Shown: piece by piece, positions 43,135 to 53,670 of the stretch
How positions within the stretch are numbered: position 1 is the stretch's first letter
Layout: each line of letters begins with the position of its first letter
DNA from: Haematobia irritans
Lineage: Eukaryota > Arthropoda > Insecta > Diptera > Muscidae
Length of the DNA: 64,000 nt
NCBI RefSeq assembly: GCF_050003625.1
Contig: NC_134398.1
Coordinates: forward strand, 99,799,479 to 99,863,478
Direction: 5' to 3'
Notes under the pieces: model-generated
What the model was told of the DNA's origin: nothing
The model's input: only the letters and a program-made list of their open reading frames with translations
The model's database searches: none
Made by a program: the position numbers and the translations under genes

Positions 43135-44308
43135 CCGTCACATCAGCCGCTTCAATCGAGTCATCAAGAATGTCCTCTTCAGAGATATCGGTGACTCTCG
43201 CAATAACCATAGGTTCAACTTTGGTGAGTTCTGAGGCAGTAGAAGCCTCCTCACGCATACGGTATCTATCCATGTCTTCAAATGTCTTGGTATCCCCCTC
43301 GACTTCGCAAGAGGATCCGCTTACTTCTGATTCAGACAGAGGCTTGTCCATTTCTGAATCCTTTAGCTGATCATTTTTATACACCTTCATTTGGATATAA
43401 TGAAAGCCATAACATACACGGCCCTGGGACTTTGCTAGATGTGGCAAAGACTGAGTGTTCAATATAAACACTGCATGCCGTCTTGGCCCATCCACTTCAT
43501 CCAAACGGCCAACCTTCCAATCAGCTGTTGGAAGATCTGGATTGCATTGTTTCAGTCTATTTAAAATAGATTCAGGGTCAGGAGGGTTTGCAGGTATCCA
43601 CGCATGTGCTCTTGGTCTAGCCGGTATGTCTTTATTCTCGACTAACTCTAGAGCAGCTCCTTCCCAAACTTCACCAATTAGTATCAGAGCAGCTTTAAAA
43701 CATTCTATAGACCTCTGGTCCTCAAATGCGACTAGCTTAAATCGTCCTTGATACCAACCAGCCTCTTGGTGTCGAGGATCTGGGCCGGGAAACTTTTCCA
43801 GCACCTGTGAGTAGACGCCAGACAAAGCATTCTCAATTTTCCCCCATTTTTGCTTTGGAACCATACCGTCCAATGCTCCTTTATTAATGATAGCCATCAC
43901 AAGGCTGTCTTTAGCAACTGAGGCAAACGATCGTTGATCCCTTTTGGAGGATGGCAGCTCATCCGGTGATCGTTCCCTTTTTCCAGCCTCAAGAATTCCT
44001 TGAGCCCATTTTAAGGAATCGCTTTGTTTAGCCGACAACGTGCTTGGGTCGACTGATCCTAATTTCTTTAGGATAAACAAAGCATTTCTGCGTTCTTTGA
44101 ATCTCTTTCGTGAGGGATTACCTCCTTTTGATGCCGTTACCTTGGAAAAGGTCCGACTTGTCAAATTGTCGCCACCTGTCGACCCGTCTACAGGTCGACT
44201 AATTGGGCCTAACTCTTGGTCATTGCCCAAATCTATAACTCCAGTCGATACTCGTCCACTGGGCCCTGAAGTTAGCAACCCAGTGGATGTCTTTGAATTT
44301 CTCTGCAT
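43079..44308 (-). CDS. LINE ORF1 protein (L3)
   Basis: 409 codons, intact. The N-terminal 100 residues are Ser/Thr/Lys-rich (SGPSGRVSTGVIDLGNDQEL). A globular region from about 150-310 contains WYQGRFKLVAFEDQRSIECF, NPPDPESILNRLKQCNPDLP and LAKSQGRVCYGFHYIQMKVY, a pattern I associate with DUF4780 found in ORF1 of some insect LINEs. An acidic C-terminal tail follows. No CCHC knuckles. ORF1 proteins coat element RNA and bring it to the nucleus. It overlaps ORF2 by 56 nt in another frame, suggesting coupled or reinitiated translation of ORF2. Confidence 0.85.
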   Translation of the reverse strand: MQRNSKTSTGLLTSGPSGRVSTGVIDLGNDQELGPISRPVDGSTGGDNLTSRTFSKVTASKGGNPSRKRFKERRNALFILKKLGSVDPSTLSAKQSDSLKWAQGILEAGKRERSPDELPSSKRDQRSFASVAKDSLVMAIINKGALDGMVPKQKWGKIENALSGVYSQVLEKFPGPDPRHQEAGWYQGRFKLVAFEDQRSIECFKAALILIGEVWEGAALELVENKDIPARPRAHAWIPANPPDPESILNRLKQCNPDLPTADWKVGRLDEVDGPRRHAVFILNTQSLPHLAKSQGRVCYGFHYIQMKVYKNDQLKDSEMDKPLSESEVSGSSCEVEGDTKTFEDMDRYRMREEASTASELTKVEPMVIARVTDISEEDILDDSIEAADVTVVENLDGPTDPPDKSSSL

Positions 44309-44418
44309 GGTGGCCTAATATCCCACCACAGTTGAAATTCGTAGTAGGTACTTATTACGATGATTTTATCCGCTATTAAAAAACACGTCCGTTCCGTTCG
44401 ACGGTTGAAATAAGCCTT

Positions 44419-44714
44419 GCTGCCAGAATAAGGGTTTCCACACATTTCAATGCTCATTAATAATGATTCCCGCCATTATGCGGGGCATTTTTCCAGCAAA
44501 TACACCTTGTTGTAAAGTTTTTTCCTCATATTCATAAAAGTTAACGTAAACTTTAAATCTACTATTACCATACAAATTCTTTAGATAAACTGTCAGTAAA
44601 TTATTAGGAATATTAGCACTTGACTCATTTATGGTGTCCTTTTTATGTTATTATAATATTCTCAAGTTATTATGTTATTACTAAGTTAAAATAGTACATG
44701 TGAATTGATTTGTA
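44419..44714. other. hAT-like element N interior right of L3
   Basis: Non-coding AT-rich stretch between LINE L3 and family C element C2. Nothing else recognised. Confidence 0.4.
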
Positions 44715-44824
44715 CACTGAAAAAATATTGTCGTGAAGCCAAAGATTCCATGTCCTTAAAATACGAATCGCGAATTTTGCTTATAATAGCATTTATGAAT
44801 TTCTCTTATATAAACTGTTTTCCT

Positions 44825-45936
44825 CACGCAGAGAAGAAACATGATTGTCACAATCATATTCGAAGAGCAAAATAATATGATAGGAGCTATTTTTGCGGCG
44901 ACCATGTAACATTTTAACCTGCAACTATGTTGGCTCAGTGAACATGGTTCTAAGAAAAATATAATTGTCCTCATCTAAAATGTTATTATATTAATAAAAA
45001 GAATTTTGTTTGAATGAAAAGATAATGGTCACGATTTAAAATGTTATGGTATTCATTAAAAATGTTTTTCTCCCAGTTAAAAGAACATGGTCACAACCTA
45101 AAATGTTTTGATCTTTATGAAAAAACTTTTTTCATCGTCGAAAAGAGGACGCCACTTGAGAAAAGAAAACACAAAATTAACTTTATTTGTTTGTTTTTAT
45201 TTATTTATAAACTAATTCATTGTTTATTTGTACTTATAATTATTTATTTTAATTTCAATAGTAAGTAATTTTTCCATATTTACATCGTGCCCATCAAATG
45301 TACAAACGCAGACATCATGTAACTGCAAATAAAAATAAATGATCCATATAGCAAAATGCAGAACAAAAAACTGTTATATTTTTTTAATTACACTTTCCTT
45401 TTTTGTGTTCACATAAAACCACGTGCCACTTCTGAATAAATAAATTAACACAAAACACAGTAAATCCGTATTCTTCGTCCATTCCAAGAAACAATCAACA
45501 CACGACTGACGCGCAAAATGCAAATCGTGTGTACCTGTTCAATGTTTTTATAAAATTCTTTTCGCTGCAAAAAAGTTGAAAAATTAAATGGTCACGAAAA
45601 AAATGAAAATGGTCTTTATGGCCATGTAATGGTTCTAGACATGTCTATACTCAACCTATAAAAATACTTTTTTCCCTGTAAAAAAGTAAAAAAAAATGGA
45701 ATGGTCAGGAACATGATTTTCCCGACCATTTAATGGTTTCAAATTCTATCATTTAAATGTTAGAACATGTTTGCGGTATTTGAGAACCATTCAAATGCTT
45801 ATTGCCACCATACATTTTTCTCCGCTCGAAAACTATTTTTACAAAGACAAAATATATGGTTTTCGCGGCAATTACATGCTCTATAAGCATTAAATGGATG
45901 CGGCAACCATGTGCAAACATAGGTTTTCTGTGCGTG
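44825..45936 (-). mobile_element. Family F element F2, CT duplication
   Basis: Starts CACGCAGAGAAGAAACATG and ends GGTTTTCTGTGCGTG, flanked by CT (44823-44824 and 45937-45938). The empty site in C3 (TTTTCCTTGTCCAAAAGTC) confirms the two-base duplication. Reverse complement of F1 over its whole length, about 1.1 kb. Confidence 0.8.
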
Positions 45937-46436
45937 CTTATCCAAAAGTCTTTTTGTCAGAGTCCTTATAGTTAAGTGATTCAATCTTTACATGAAAGAT
46001 AATTCTGTTAGGGTCAATTCTGAAAAATTCTTAAAATTAATGAAATAGTTTTTAAATTTGTGGAGTTTTTGTATCTAGACCACAAACCAAAAAAGCGTTC
46101 AAAAATAGATGTTTTTCAACACTTTATTTTTTATACCCTCCACCATAGGATGGGGGTATATTAACTTTGTCATTCCGTTTGTAACACATCGAAATATTGC
46201 TCTAAGACCCCATAAAGTATATATATTCTGGGTCGTGGTGAAATTCTGAGTCGATCTAAGCATGTCCGTCCGTCCGTCCGTCTGTCCGTCTGTCCGTCCG
46301 TCCGTCTGTCCGTCTGTCCGGCTGTCCGTCCGTCTGTGGAAATCACGCTAACTTCCGAACGAAACAAGCTATCGACTTGAAACTTGGCACAAGTAGTTGT
46401 TATTGATGTAGGTCGGATGGTATTGAAAATGGGCCA

Positions 46437-47560
46437 TATCGGACCACGTTTACGTATAGCCCCCATATAAACCGATCCCCAAATTTGGCTTGGGGAGCCT
46501 CCCGGAGCAGCAAAATTCATCCGATCCGGTTGAAATTTGGTACGTGGGCTTAGTATACGGTCTCTAACAACCATGCAAAAATTGGTCCATATCGGTCCAT
46601 AATTATATATAGCCCCCATATAAACCGATCCCCAGATTTGACCTCCGGAGCCTCTTGGAGGGGCAAAATTCATCCGATCCGATTGATATTTGGTACCTGA
46701 TGTTAGTATATGGTCTCTAACAACCATGCAAAAATTGGTCCATATCGGTCCATAATTATATATAGCCCCCATATAAACCGATCCCCAGATTTGACCTCCG
46801 GAGACTTTTGGAGGGGCAAAATTCATCCGATCCGGTTGAAATTTGGTACCTGATGTTAGTATACAGCCTCTAAAAACCATGCAAAAATTGGTCCATATCG
46901 GTCCATAATTATATATAGCTCCCATATAAACCGATCCCCAGATTTGACCACCGGGGCCTCTTGGAGGAGCAAAATTCATCCGATCCGGTTGAAATTTAGT
47001 ACGTGGTCTTAGTATACGGTTTTTAACAACCATGCAAAAATTGGTCCATATCGGTCCATAATTATATATAGCCCCCATATAAACCGATCCCCAGATTTGA
47101 CCTCCGGAGCCTCTTGGAGGGGCAAAATTCATCCGATCCGGTTGAAATTTGGTACCTGATGTTAGTTTACGGCCTCTCATAACCATGCAAAAATTGGTCC
47201 ATATCGGTCCATAATTATATATAACCCCCATATAAACCGATCCCCAGATTTGAACTCCGGAGCCTCTTGGAAGAGCAAAATTCATCCGATCCAGTTTAAA
47301 TTTGGTACATGGTGTTAGTATATGGTCTCTAACAACCATGCAAAAATTGGTCCATATCGGTCCATAATTATATATAGTTCCCATATAAACCGTCCCCAGA
47401 TTTGACGTCCGGAACCTCTTGGAGGAGCAAAAGTCATCCGATACGGTTGAAATTTGGTACATTTTGTCAATATATGGCCTCTAACAGCCATGTAAAAATT
47501 GGTCCATATCGGTCTTTAGTTATATATAGCCGATGACTTATTACACACAAATTGGTCCAT
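46437..47560. repeat. 153-bp tandem repeat array
   Basis: About seven units, each including ATATATAGCCCCCATATAAAC, CGATCCCCAGATTTGACCTC, GCAAAATTCATCCGATCCGG and TGCAAAAATTGGTCCATATC. The unit measured between 46613 and 46766 is exactly 153 bp, a multiple of three, so one minus-strand frame stays open for 430 codons through the array and the microsatellite. Confidence 0.92.
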
Positions 47561-47569
47561 ATCGCCAAA

Positions 47570-48140
47570 AATAATCTACCAAAACTTTATTTCCATAGAC
47601 AATTTTGTCAAATTTTATTACTATAGAAAGTTTTGTCAAAATTTCATTTCTATAGAAAGTTTTGTCAAAAGTTTATTTCTATACAAATGTTTGTCAAAAT
47701 TTTATTTCCATAGAAAATTTTGTCAAAATTTTATTTCTATAGAAAATTTTGTAATCTACCTAAACTTTATTTCCATAGAAAATTTTGTCAAATTTTATTA
47801 CTATAGAAAGTTTTGTCAAAAGTTTATTTCTATAGAAATGTTTGTCAAAATTTTATTTCTATAGAAAATTTTGTAAAAAATTTATTTCTGTAGAAAATTT
47901 TGTCAACATTTTATTTCTATACAAAATTTTTGTCAAAATTGTATTGCTATAGAAAATTTTGTCAACATTTTACTTCCATAGAAAATTTTGTCAACATTTT
48001 ATTTCTATAGAAAATTTTGTCAAGTTTTTATTTCTATAGAAAATTTTGTCAAATTTTTATTTCTATAGAAAATTTTGTCAAAATTTTATTTCTATAGAAA
48101 ATTTTGTCAAGGTTTCATTTCTATAGAAAATTTTGTCAAA
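47570..48140. repeat. 29-bp tandem repeat array
   Basis: About nineteen imperfect units of AATTTTATTTCTATAGAAAA plus TTTTGTCAA. Each unit contains a small palindrome (TTTCTATAGAAA). A shorter array of the same unit is at 61270-61510 in G3. Confidence 0.9.
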
Positions 48141-49123
48141 CTAGATTATATACGTATTTAATCTGCCTTTTGTTGTTTAATATATACCCCGTATGGGCTA
48201 ACTTACAATTTAGAAGACAGCGTTAAAAAGTTTTACGATACCTTGCCATCGGCAAGTGTTATCGCAACCCAAGTAATTCGATTGTGGATGACAGCCTTTA
48301 GTAGAAGTTCCTACGCAATCCATGGTGGAGGGTACATAAGATTCGGCCTGGCCGAACTTACGGCCGTATATACTTGTTTTTTTTTTACATGATACATAGA
48401 ATAATTTCTACTTAAAGCCGAGTCTGAATTTGGAAATTTAAATTGTCGTTAGCATGTTTTTAAAGCACTCTGATAGCTCATGAAGAAAAAGCTGAAAAAA
48501 CGAATAAATTCAAATTTGACGCGGAATCAATACCAAAATCATTAGTGTACAAAATCTTTGGAACCGGGCATGCTTTCTTTCCTTCAGTGTATGCAAGAAA
48601 AAATTAAGGAAATAAAGTTTTGAATGTGGTCTTATTTTTTATACAATAATAAAAAAATATCGTATAGATAGGATTAAAGCATTATTAAAAGCGCGATAAA
48701 AACGAATCTGCTATTTATTAATGGAATGGAATTACATTTACGAAAATTGGACAACAATAGGTTTGGGTAATTTTCCAATAAAAGTTATTCAGTATAAACT
48801 TGCAATACAGTAAGAATGGGTTTTACTCTCTTAGGTAAAATTAGCAAAAATCATTAATTCAGCGGATTTAAGCCAATTAAAACGAAACATATTGATATTT
48901 TCTAATGATATCACTTAGATATTGTTGCAGTCTCACAGAAGTAGAATTAAAATGAATACAATTAAATTAATATGCATTTTAAGTGAAATAAAGCTTGCTT
49001 AAGTTTGTTAAATTTCAATGAAAAATTTGACTTTTGATACAAAAAATTAGCTTTTCTAGACATTTTTTAGGTATTTTTTGGGCAAATCTAGCGGTTTTTG
49101 GTGAAACAATTCTGGCAACGCTG

Positions 49124-49420
49124 CGCAAATGCCAAGGAATCACCTTAATTGACGTACTGACGTTGGCAGAGGAAATTCACGTATGGTCTGGGCCTTTTCC
49201 GGGTCAGTCCTAATTGTGCAACATAAAGTGACTTTTTCCACATTTATGGTTACATTTGCCTTCCTCATACACAAAGCTATTTCATGTAATAATAATATAT
49301 GCTAATCAAATGTCTCGGCTATAAGAAGCAGGTCATCTAAATACATAAAACGTTGATGTCCAAAATGCGCCGGTATGACTTTGACCATAAGTCGAGACAT
49401 CGTCTGTGGAGCGTTACGAG
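49124..49420 (-). pseudogene. pol: Gypsy-2 RT, second half
   Basis: The minus strand reads RNAPQTMSRLMVKVIPAHFG, HQRFMYLDDLLLIAETFD (catalytic YLDD), MRKANVTINVEKVTL and IRTDPEKAQTIREFPLPTSV. It begins where mariner-2 ends and stops at the hAT-like flank (FLGIC). One stop after AETFD and a frameshift near 49210 disrupt it. It is colinear with the first half at 51490-51794. Confidence 0.85.
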
Positions 49421-49518
49421 GACGGTTCGGAAACTTCTTTGCCTATCAATGAAAGAGAAAAGTAACTTTTTCAAAAATATTTTTATTTTTCAATATAATC
49501 TCCTGTAACTTCAATATA

Positions 49519-50462
49519 ACAGGTTGGCTGATGAGTCCACGGTCTAACAAAGAAAAACACATTTTCTCAAATCAAAATTTGTTTTTATTATTCAACATAG
49601 TTCCCTTCAAGAGCGATACAACGATTATAACGACCTTCCAATTTTTTGATACCATTTCGGTAGTACTCCTTCGGTTTTGCCTCAAAATAGGCCTCAGTTT
49701 CGGCGATCTCCTCTTCATTGCAGCCAAATTTTTTCCCTGCGAGCATCCTTTTGAGGTCTGAGAACAAGAAAAAGTCGCTGTGGGCCAGATCTGGAGAATA
49801 CGGTGGGTGGGGAAGCAATTCGAAGCCCAATTTATGAATTTTTGCCATCGTTCTCAATGACTTGTGGCACGGTGCGTTATCATGGTGGAACAACACTTTT
49901 TTCTTCTTCATATGTGGCCGTTTTGCCGCGATTTCGACCCTCAAACGCTTTGCCAGCGGACTGTTGAGTCTTTCCACGCTTCGGAGACGGTTCACCGTTC
50001 GCCGTCCACTCAGCCGACTGGCAATTGGACTCAGGAGTGTAGTGATGGAGCCATGTTTCATCCATTGTCACATATCGACGGAAAAACTCGGGTGTATTAC
50101 GAGTTAACAGCCGCCCTCCGTGCTCATTTCACCACGCTTGAATTTTGCATACCAATCAATTATTGTTGATTTCCCTGGGGCAGAGTCCGGAAACTCATTA
50201 TCAAGCCAAGTTTTTGCTTCCACCGTATTTTTTCCCTTCAGAAAACAGTATTTTATCAAAACACGAAATTCCTTTTTTTCCATTTTTTTCACAATAACAA
50301 AAGTTGCTTCACAAAAGTCGCTCTATCTCACAAACTAATTGACTTACAGACGTCAAATTTTGACACGAATCATTTGAAGGTTGGTACTATATAAAAATAA
50401 TATGCATTTAATACTAGCAACGCCATCTATGTATCAGACCGGGGACTTATCAGCCAACCTGT
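49519..50462 (-). mobile_element. Mariner-1, irritans subfamily, internally deleted
   Basis: Terminal repeats ACAGGTTGGCTGATGAGTCC (49519) and, inverted, ACAGGTTGGCTGATAAGTCC (50462), with TA on both sides (49517-49518 and 50463-50464). These match the Himar-like irritans type. 944 bp, against about 1.29 kb for full-length relatives. Confidence 0.93.
49588..50292 (-). pseudogene. Mariner-1 transposase, deleted and frameshifted
   Basis: The N-terminus EKKEFRVLIKYCFLKGKNTV and KSTIIDWYAKFKRGEMSTE (50280-50110) stop shortly after STEGG, where about 240 bp are missing. The next part reads RYVTMDETWLHHYTPESN (catalytic Asp). A second gap after KRGKTQQSAGK leads to KRPHMKKKKVLFHHDNAPCH (second Asp), PPYSPDLAHSDFFLFSDLKR (third Asp; H replaces the usual P) and LEGRYNRCIALEGNYVE to the natural stop at 49588. 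Two deletions make it non-functional, but its ends could still be mobilised by an active relative. Confidence 0.93.
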
Positions 50463-50464
50463 TA

Positions 50465-51420
50465 CTTAGTCCAACGCTTTTCTAGCATATTCTATCCCTT
50501 GATTAAAATAGTTTTCCTCAAGGTCAGCTTGTCAGCAAGGATTTTTTTTTTTTAGATTTGGGAACAAGTAAAAGTCACTGGGAGCTAAATCAGGAGAATA
50601 AGGTGGGTGGTCAAGCAACTCGTACTTCAATTCGTTGATTTAGCCATTGTTAAAACACTCTTGTGCGCTGGTGCATTGTCTTGATGAAAAATTATTTGTT
50701 TGTGTTGTAAGCCAGGACGTTTTTCTCGAATTTGTACATTTACTTGATCCAAAAGGTTGCAATAGTACTCTGAATTTATTGTTTTACCCTTTTGCAGATA
50801 GTCAATCAATAAATTACTCGTACCTTTGAAGTCCCAAAAAACCGTTGCCATAACCTGGCACTTCCTCCAGCTTCAGTCCATTGCTTGGACTGTTCTTTTG
50901 TCTCTGGGGTATAGTGGTGGATCCATGTCTCATCAACAGTTATGAAACGATGCTTAAAATCCATTTTATTTGGCTTAAAACGATCCAAACAAGCTTGAGA
51001 AATGTTCATTCTTATGCGTTTTTGATCGACTGTTAACAAATGCGGGACCCATCTTGCAGAAAGCTTTTTCATCTGTAGTTCTTCATGCAAAACTAAATGG
51101 ACTCGATCATTTGAGTTGCCCATGATATTAGCAAATTTCACGCACTTTTATTCGTCAATAATTTAATACCATATCATGCACTTTGGCTACAATTTCTGTT
51201 GTTGTTGCTGTTTTTGTACGTCCACTACGTGGTTCATCTTCAATGCTTGTACGACCACGTTTAAATTCAGCAACCCAATTTTTTTACTGTTGCATATGAA
51301 GGAGCACTTTAACCTAACACATTCACAATATCATTATGAATTTCTTGTCCCGATAAACCTTTTTTATGTAAATATTTAATGACAGCACGCATTTCTAATT
51401 TTTCCATTGTAAAAAAATTG
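50465..51420 (-). pseudogene. Mariner-2 transposase
   Basis: Minus strand in order: N-terminal helix-turn-helix remnants (51400-51150), LQMKKLSARWVPHLLTVDQK, HRFITVDETWIHHYTPETKE (first catalytic Asp), LLIDYLQKGKTINSEYYCNL, KQIIFHQDNAPAHKSVLTMA (second Asp), PPYSPDLAPSDFYLFPN (third Asp), and the C-terminal NYFNQGIEYARKRWTK. The D,D34D triad typical of mariner is visible. Frameshifts near 50860, 50650 and 51150 and loss of the C-terminus by mariner-1 inactivate it. A different subfamily from mariner-1. Confidence 0.85.
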
Positions 51421-51489
51421 CGGATGCTTCTTTTTTGAACACCTATTTCTATATGATGGAGTTACCAGATCGAAACAAAATTTAGCATG

Positions 51490-51794
51490 TGTTCATAACA
51501 GAGATGGTACAGTGAAAGCCGTCTTTCCCTTTACTCCTTATCTAATAGAATTTGTCAGAAGGCATCCTTTAAGTCTAGACTTGTAATAAATCTAGCTTTT
51601 GGGAGCCTACTGAGAATGCCATCGATAAGAGGTAAGGGATAAGCGTCTTTCACTGTGACACTGTTGACCTTTCTCGCGCCCAGACACAGTCGCGCCTTCC
51701 CAGGTTTATGCACTAACGTCACAGGCGATGACCACGGACTTTGAGACTCCTCAATAACACCTAGTTGTAGCATCCGGTTGATTTCGAACAGCAA
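51490..51794 (-). pseudogene. pol: Gypsy-2 RT, first half
   Basis: Minus strand INRMLQLGVIEESQSPWSSP, VTLVHKPGKARLCLGARKVN, AYPLPLIDGILSRLPKARF and SLDLKDAF, then a stop where Trp is expected, and in another frame KTAFTVPS before mariner-2. Upstream (51800-52200) the protease region is too decayed to identify. Confidence 0.85.
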
Positions 51795-52199
51795 ATAGGT
51801 TTGCTACTTTCCGTATCGATCGTATGATGTACCACAGACGTCCTATCTAAGCCTTCTTTAGAATATGACGGAAACGTATTAATTGTCATTTGTATGTTTC
51901 CGTGATCTCATAACATTTTTCCAAAAATTTCGAAGCCTCTTTGAGGAACACCTCACCTTTCTCATTGTTGAAGCAATTGATATCTCCTCCGTGAATATTC
52001 TCCGTCTTTCCTCATTATATTCTCTTAGTCGTATGTGATATGGTTTATAATATGTCGGATAATCATTATTTCTGGACGAAATTCTCTTACTATTTATTGG
52101 TAGGCAAATATGACAATCGTTTTGACAAACTTATCTGTTCAAATTGACCTGGGTTGAACTTGTTTGTTCACCCTGTTCGAATGAAAGTTTTTTGAAACT

Positions 52200-52904
52200 T
52201 TATTGCATGTCGGACAATTCGGTCTAAAAATATTGGTTGTACCGCATCCATAACAAAAAACCTTAGGGTCTCCTAAGCAATCTTCAAATTTGTGTCCGGT
52301 TTCAGAACAATTCCAACAGACTAAGTTTACTATCTCAACAACCTCTACAACGTCATCCTCACTAATATAATCCGTTTGTATTTCTTCCTCAGAAGAAATG
52401 TCCTATTTTACCTAAATATGTTCAATGTATTTTCCAGAATTTCATGCTTACGAATGTATTCCCTGAGATCGGAGATCGAAGTTATGGTAAAATGTAATAA
52501 TTCTTTTCTCACTTCAGGTCTGAGATTACGTCTTAGAATTTCGACCAGTTCCTGTTCATTCAGTGGATACTGATGACGATATGTGATATGTAAAATCGAG
52601 TCATAATATACGTCAAAACTTCACCATTACGTTGTTTCCTATTTCTGATCTGCTCTTTCAAATCGAAGTCAGTTCTACGATCGCGAAATTAATTTCTAAG
52701 TTCACGGCATAAAGAATCCCAATTAATACGAGTGGTTGTGCGGTGGTACCACCAAAACCAATCCGAAGCCTTTTCGGAAAACAACAAATCAACATGATGT
52801 TGTACAGTGAGCGAGTGTACCCTGTATATAAAATTATCAACGGATAATCCCCCTTCGTCCTCTCCGGAAAATTTTAAATTCCACGCTGTTATAATATTAG
52901 AGAT
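52200..52904 (-). pseudogene. gag: Gypsy-2 gag, capsid and zinc knuckle part
   Basis: Minus strand: NIITAWNLKFSGEDEGGLSV, DNFIYRVHSLTVQHHVDLLF, DWFWWYHRTTTRINWDSLCR, then FDLKEQIRNRKQRNGEV and a CCHC knuckle CWNCSETGHKFEDC with a second Cys pair (FCYGC ... CPTC). Similar in order and motifs to Gypsy-1 Gag. Stops near 52688 and 52570. Confidence 0.82.
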
Positions 52905-52907
52905 CTT

Positions 52908-53667
52908 GGGCCAAATCACCGCAGTCGAAATCGAGTACTTCGTCTTCGTAATGTAGTTTACGCGGATCACCGCAGTCGTTATCGAATTGTTTCTACTCGA
53001 AGTTGAGCACGATAGGTAGCATGCTATCGAAAACGAAGTATGTAGTGATTTTTGAGCAGAAAAAAGGTAAACAAAAAGAAAAAAGTTGGTGAAAATGTAA
53101 TTATTATTCCATTTTGGCAAAATACATTTAAGAAAATATAATATTACTTGCATTTAGGGAATCGGATCAAAGAAAGGAATGCTCAGTAGCCGCTTCAAAA
53201 AAAACCTATTGTTTCAAGAACATATTTAAAAGCTTCTTTTGACATATGAAAACGTCTTTTAAATCTATGGATGTTAAAAACACAATTTACTATTACTCTA
53301 CTTCAGGCAATGCTAAAGGACTGCTTTTGTCACGAATATTTTTCCTTATAATTGCCACTTTGTACTCATCGTCTGATTCCGAAAACGAGGAAAAAAAAAA
53401 CACTTGGATTCATAATATATTTTTACACATATATTTTAACACACAAAAACAATATAAATTTCTCAGAAATAACATAATTTGATAACAAAACATTATTTTG
53501 AAATTCTACTCTCTTTCAATTTCTTATTACCATATGTTTACAGCAATGTAAAAAAAAGTAGTAGACAAAATAAATTACGATCGAATGCGGTGATCCAAAA
53601 ATTTAATGCGATCGAAATGTTTCTCTATACGAAACATAACTCGATGGCGAATGCGGTGATTTGGCCC
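52908..53667. mobile_element. Harbinger-like MITE with CTT duplication in Gypsy-2 gag
   Basis: Ends GGGCCAAATCACCGCAGTCG and, inverted, GGGCCAAATCACCGCATTCG (matching at 19 of 20), flanked by CTT (52905-52907 and 53668-53670). A 3-bp duplication and GGG-starting ends are like PIF/Harbinger elements. Inside, more GCGGTGATC / GATCACCGC pairs repeat near both ends. No transposase. Confidence 0.82.
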
Positions 53668-53670
53668 CTT

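Larger units (their letters stand above)
39396..44409 (-). mobile_element. LINE copy L3, full-length 5.0 kb
   Basis: A full-length non-LTR retrotransposon on the minus strand, flanked by ATAAGCCTT (39387-39395 and 44410-44418). Order: 5' UTR of about 100 nt, ORF1 (44308-43079), ORF2 (43134-39533, broken by one frameshift), 3' UTR and a (CCTAA)n-like tail (39396-39411). ORF2 has endonuclease, RT, RNase H and a terminal Cys/His cluster. This architecture points to the I/LOA group within the Jockey superfamily; the clade assignment is inference. Confidence 0.93.
46131..48388 (+). mobile_element. Tandem-repeat element G2
   Basis: The most complete G copy: TATACCCTCCACCATAGGATG block, GTCCGTCCGTCTGTCC microsatellite (46266-46335), about seven 153-bp units (46437-47560), about nineteen 29-bp units (47570-48140), and the terminal block GTGGAGGGTACATAAGATTCG ... 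TATATACTTG. No terminal inverted repeats or protein. It is inserted in a T-rich stretch of C2. Confidence 0.85.
44715..48589 (+). mobile_element. Family C element C2 with F2 and G2 nested
   Basis: Starts CACTGAAAAAATATTGTCGTG and ends CGGGCATGCTTTCTTTCCTTCAGTG-like sequence at 48589, flanked by TA (44713-44714 and 48590-48591). Its own sequence is 44715-44822, 45937-46130 and 48389-48589. The clean copy at 58888-60201 shows that F2 and G2 are later insertions. Confidence 0.75.
37723..49123. mobile_element. hAT-like element N carrying four nested insertions
   Basis: Inverted ends: plus strand CAGCGCTCCCAATTTAGC at 37723 and complement CAGCGTTGCCAGAATTG at 49123. Flanks are CACAAAGG (37715-37722) and CGCAAATG (49124-49131), which agree at six of eight positions. 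The Gypsy-2 protein context predicts CACAAATG as the original site. An 8-bp duplication and CAG-starting ends fit the hAT superfamily. F1, the full LINE L3, C2 (with F2 and G2) are nested. Without them about 1.35 kb remains, with no transposase seen. Confidence 0.7.
49425..51485 (-). mobile_element. Mariner-2, decayed, interrupted by mariner-1
   Basis: A mariner-family transposon inserted into the Gypsy-2 RT; ends are approximate because I could not see clear terminal inverted repeats. Its own parts are about 49425-49516 and 50465-51485. Mariner-1 sits in the last codons of its transposase (RWTK | VTGDYIEK). Confidence 0.7.

Noticed and set aside
46170..47462. 430-codon minus-strand open frame as a protein gene
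   Set aside because: It is the translation of a 153-bp tandem repeat plus a GTCC microsatellite. Unit length divisible by three explains the open frame; no known domain is seen.
47570..48140. CRISPR array in the 29-bp repeats
   Set aside because: Units are contiguous without unique spacers and the context is a eukaryotic transposon.
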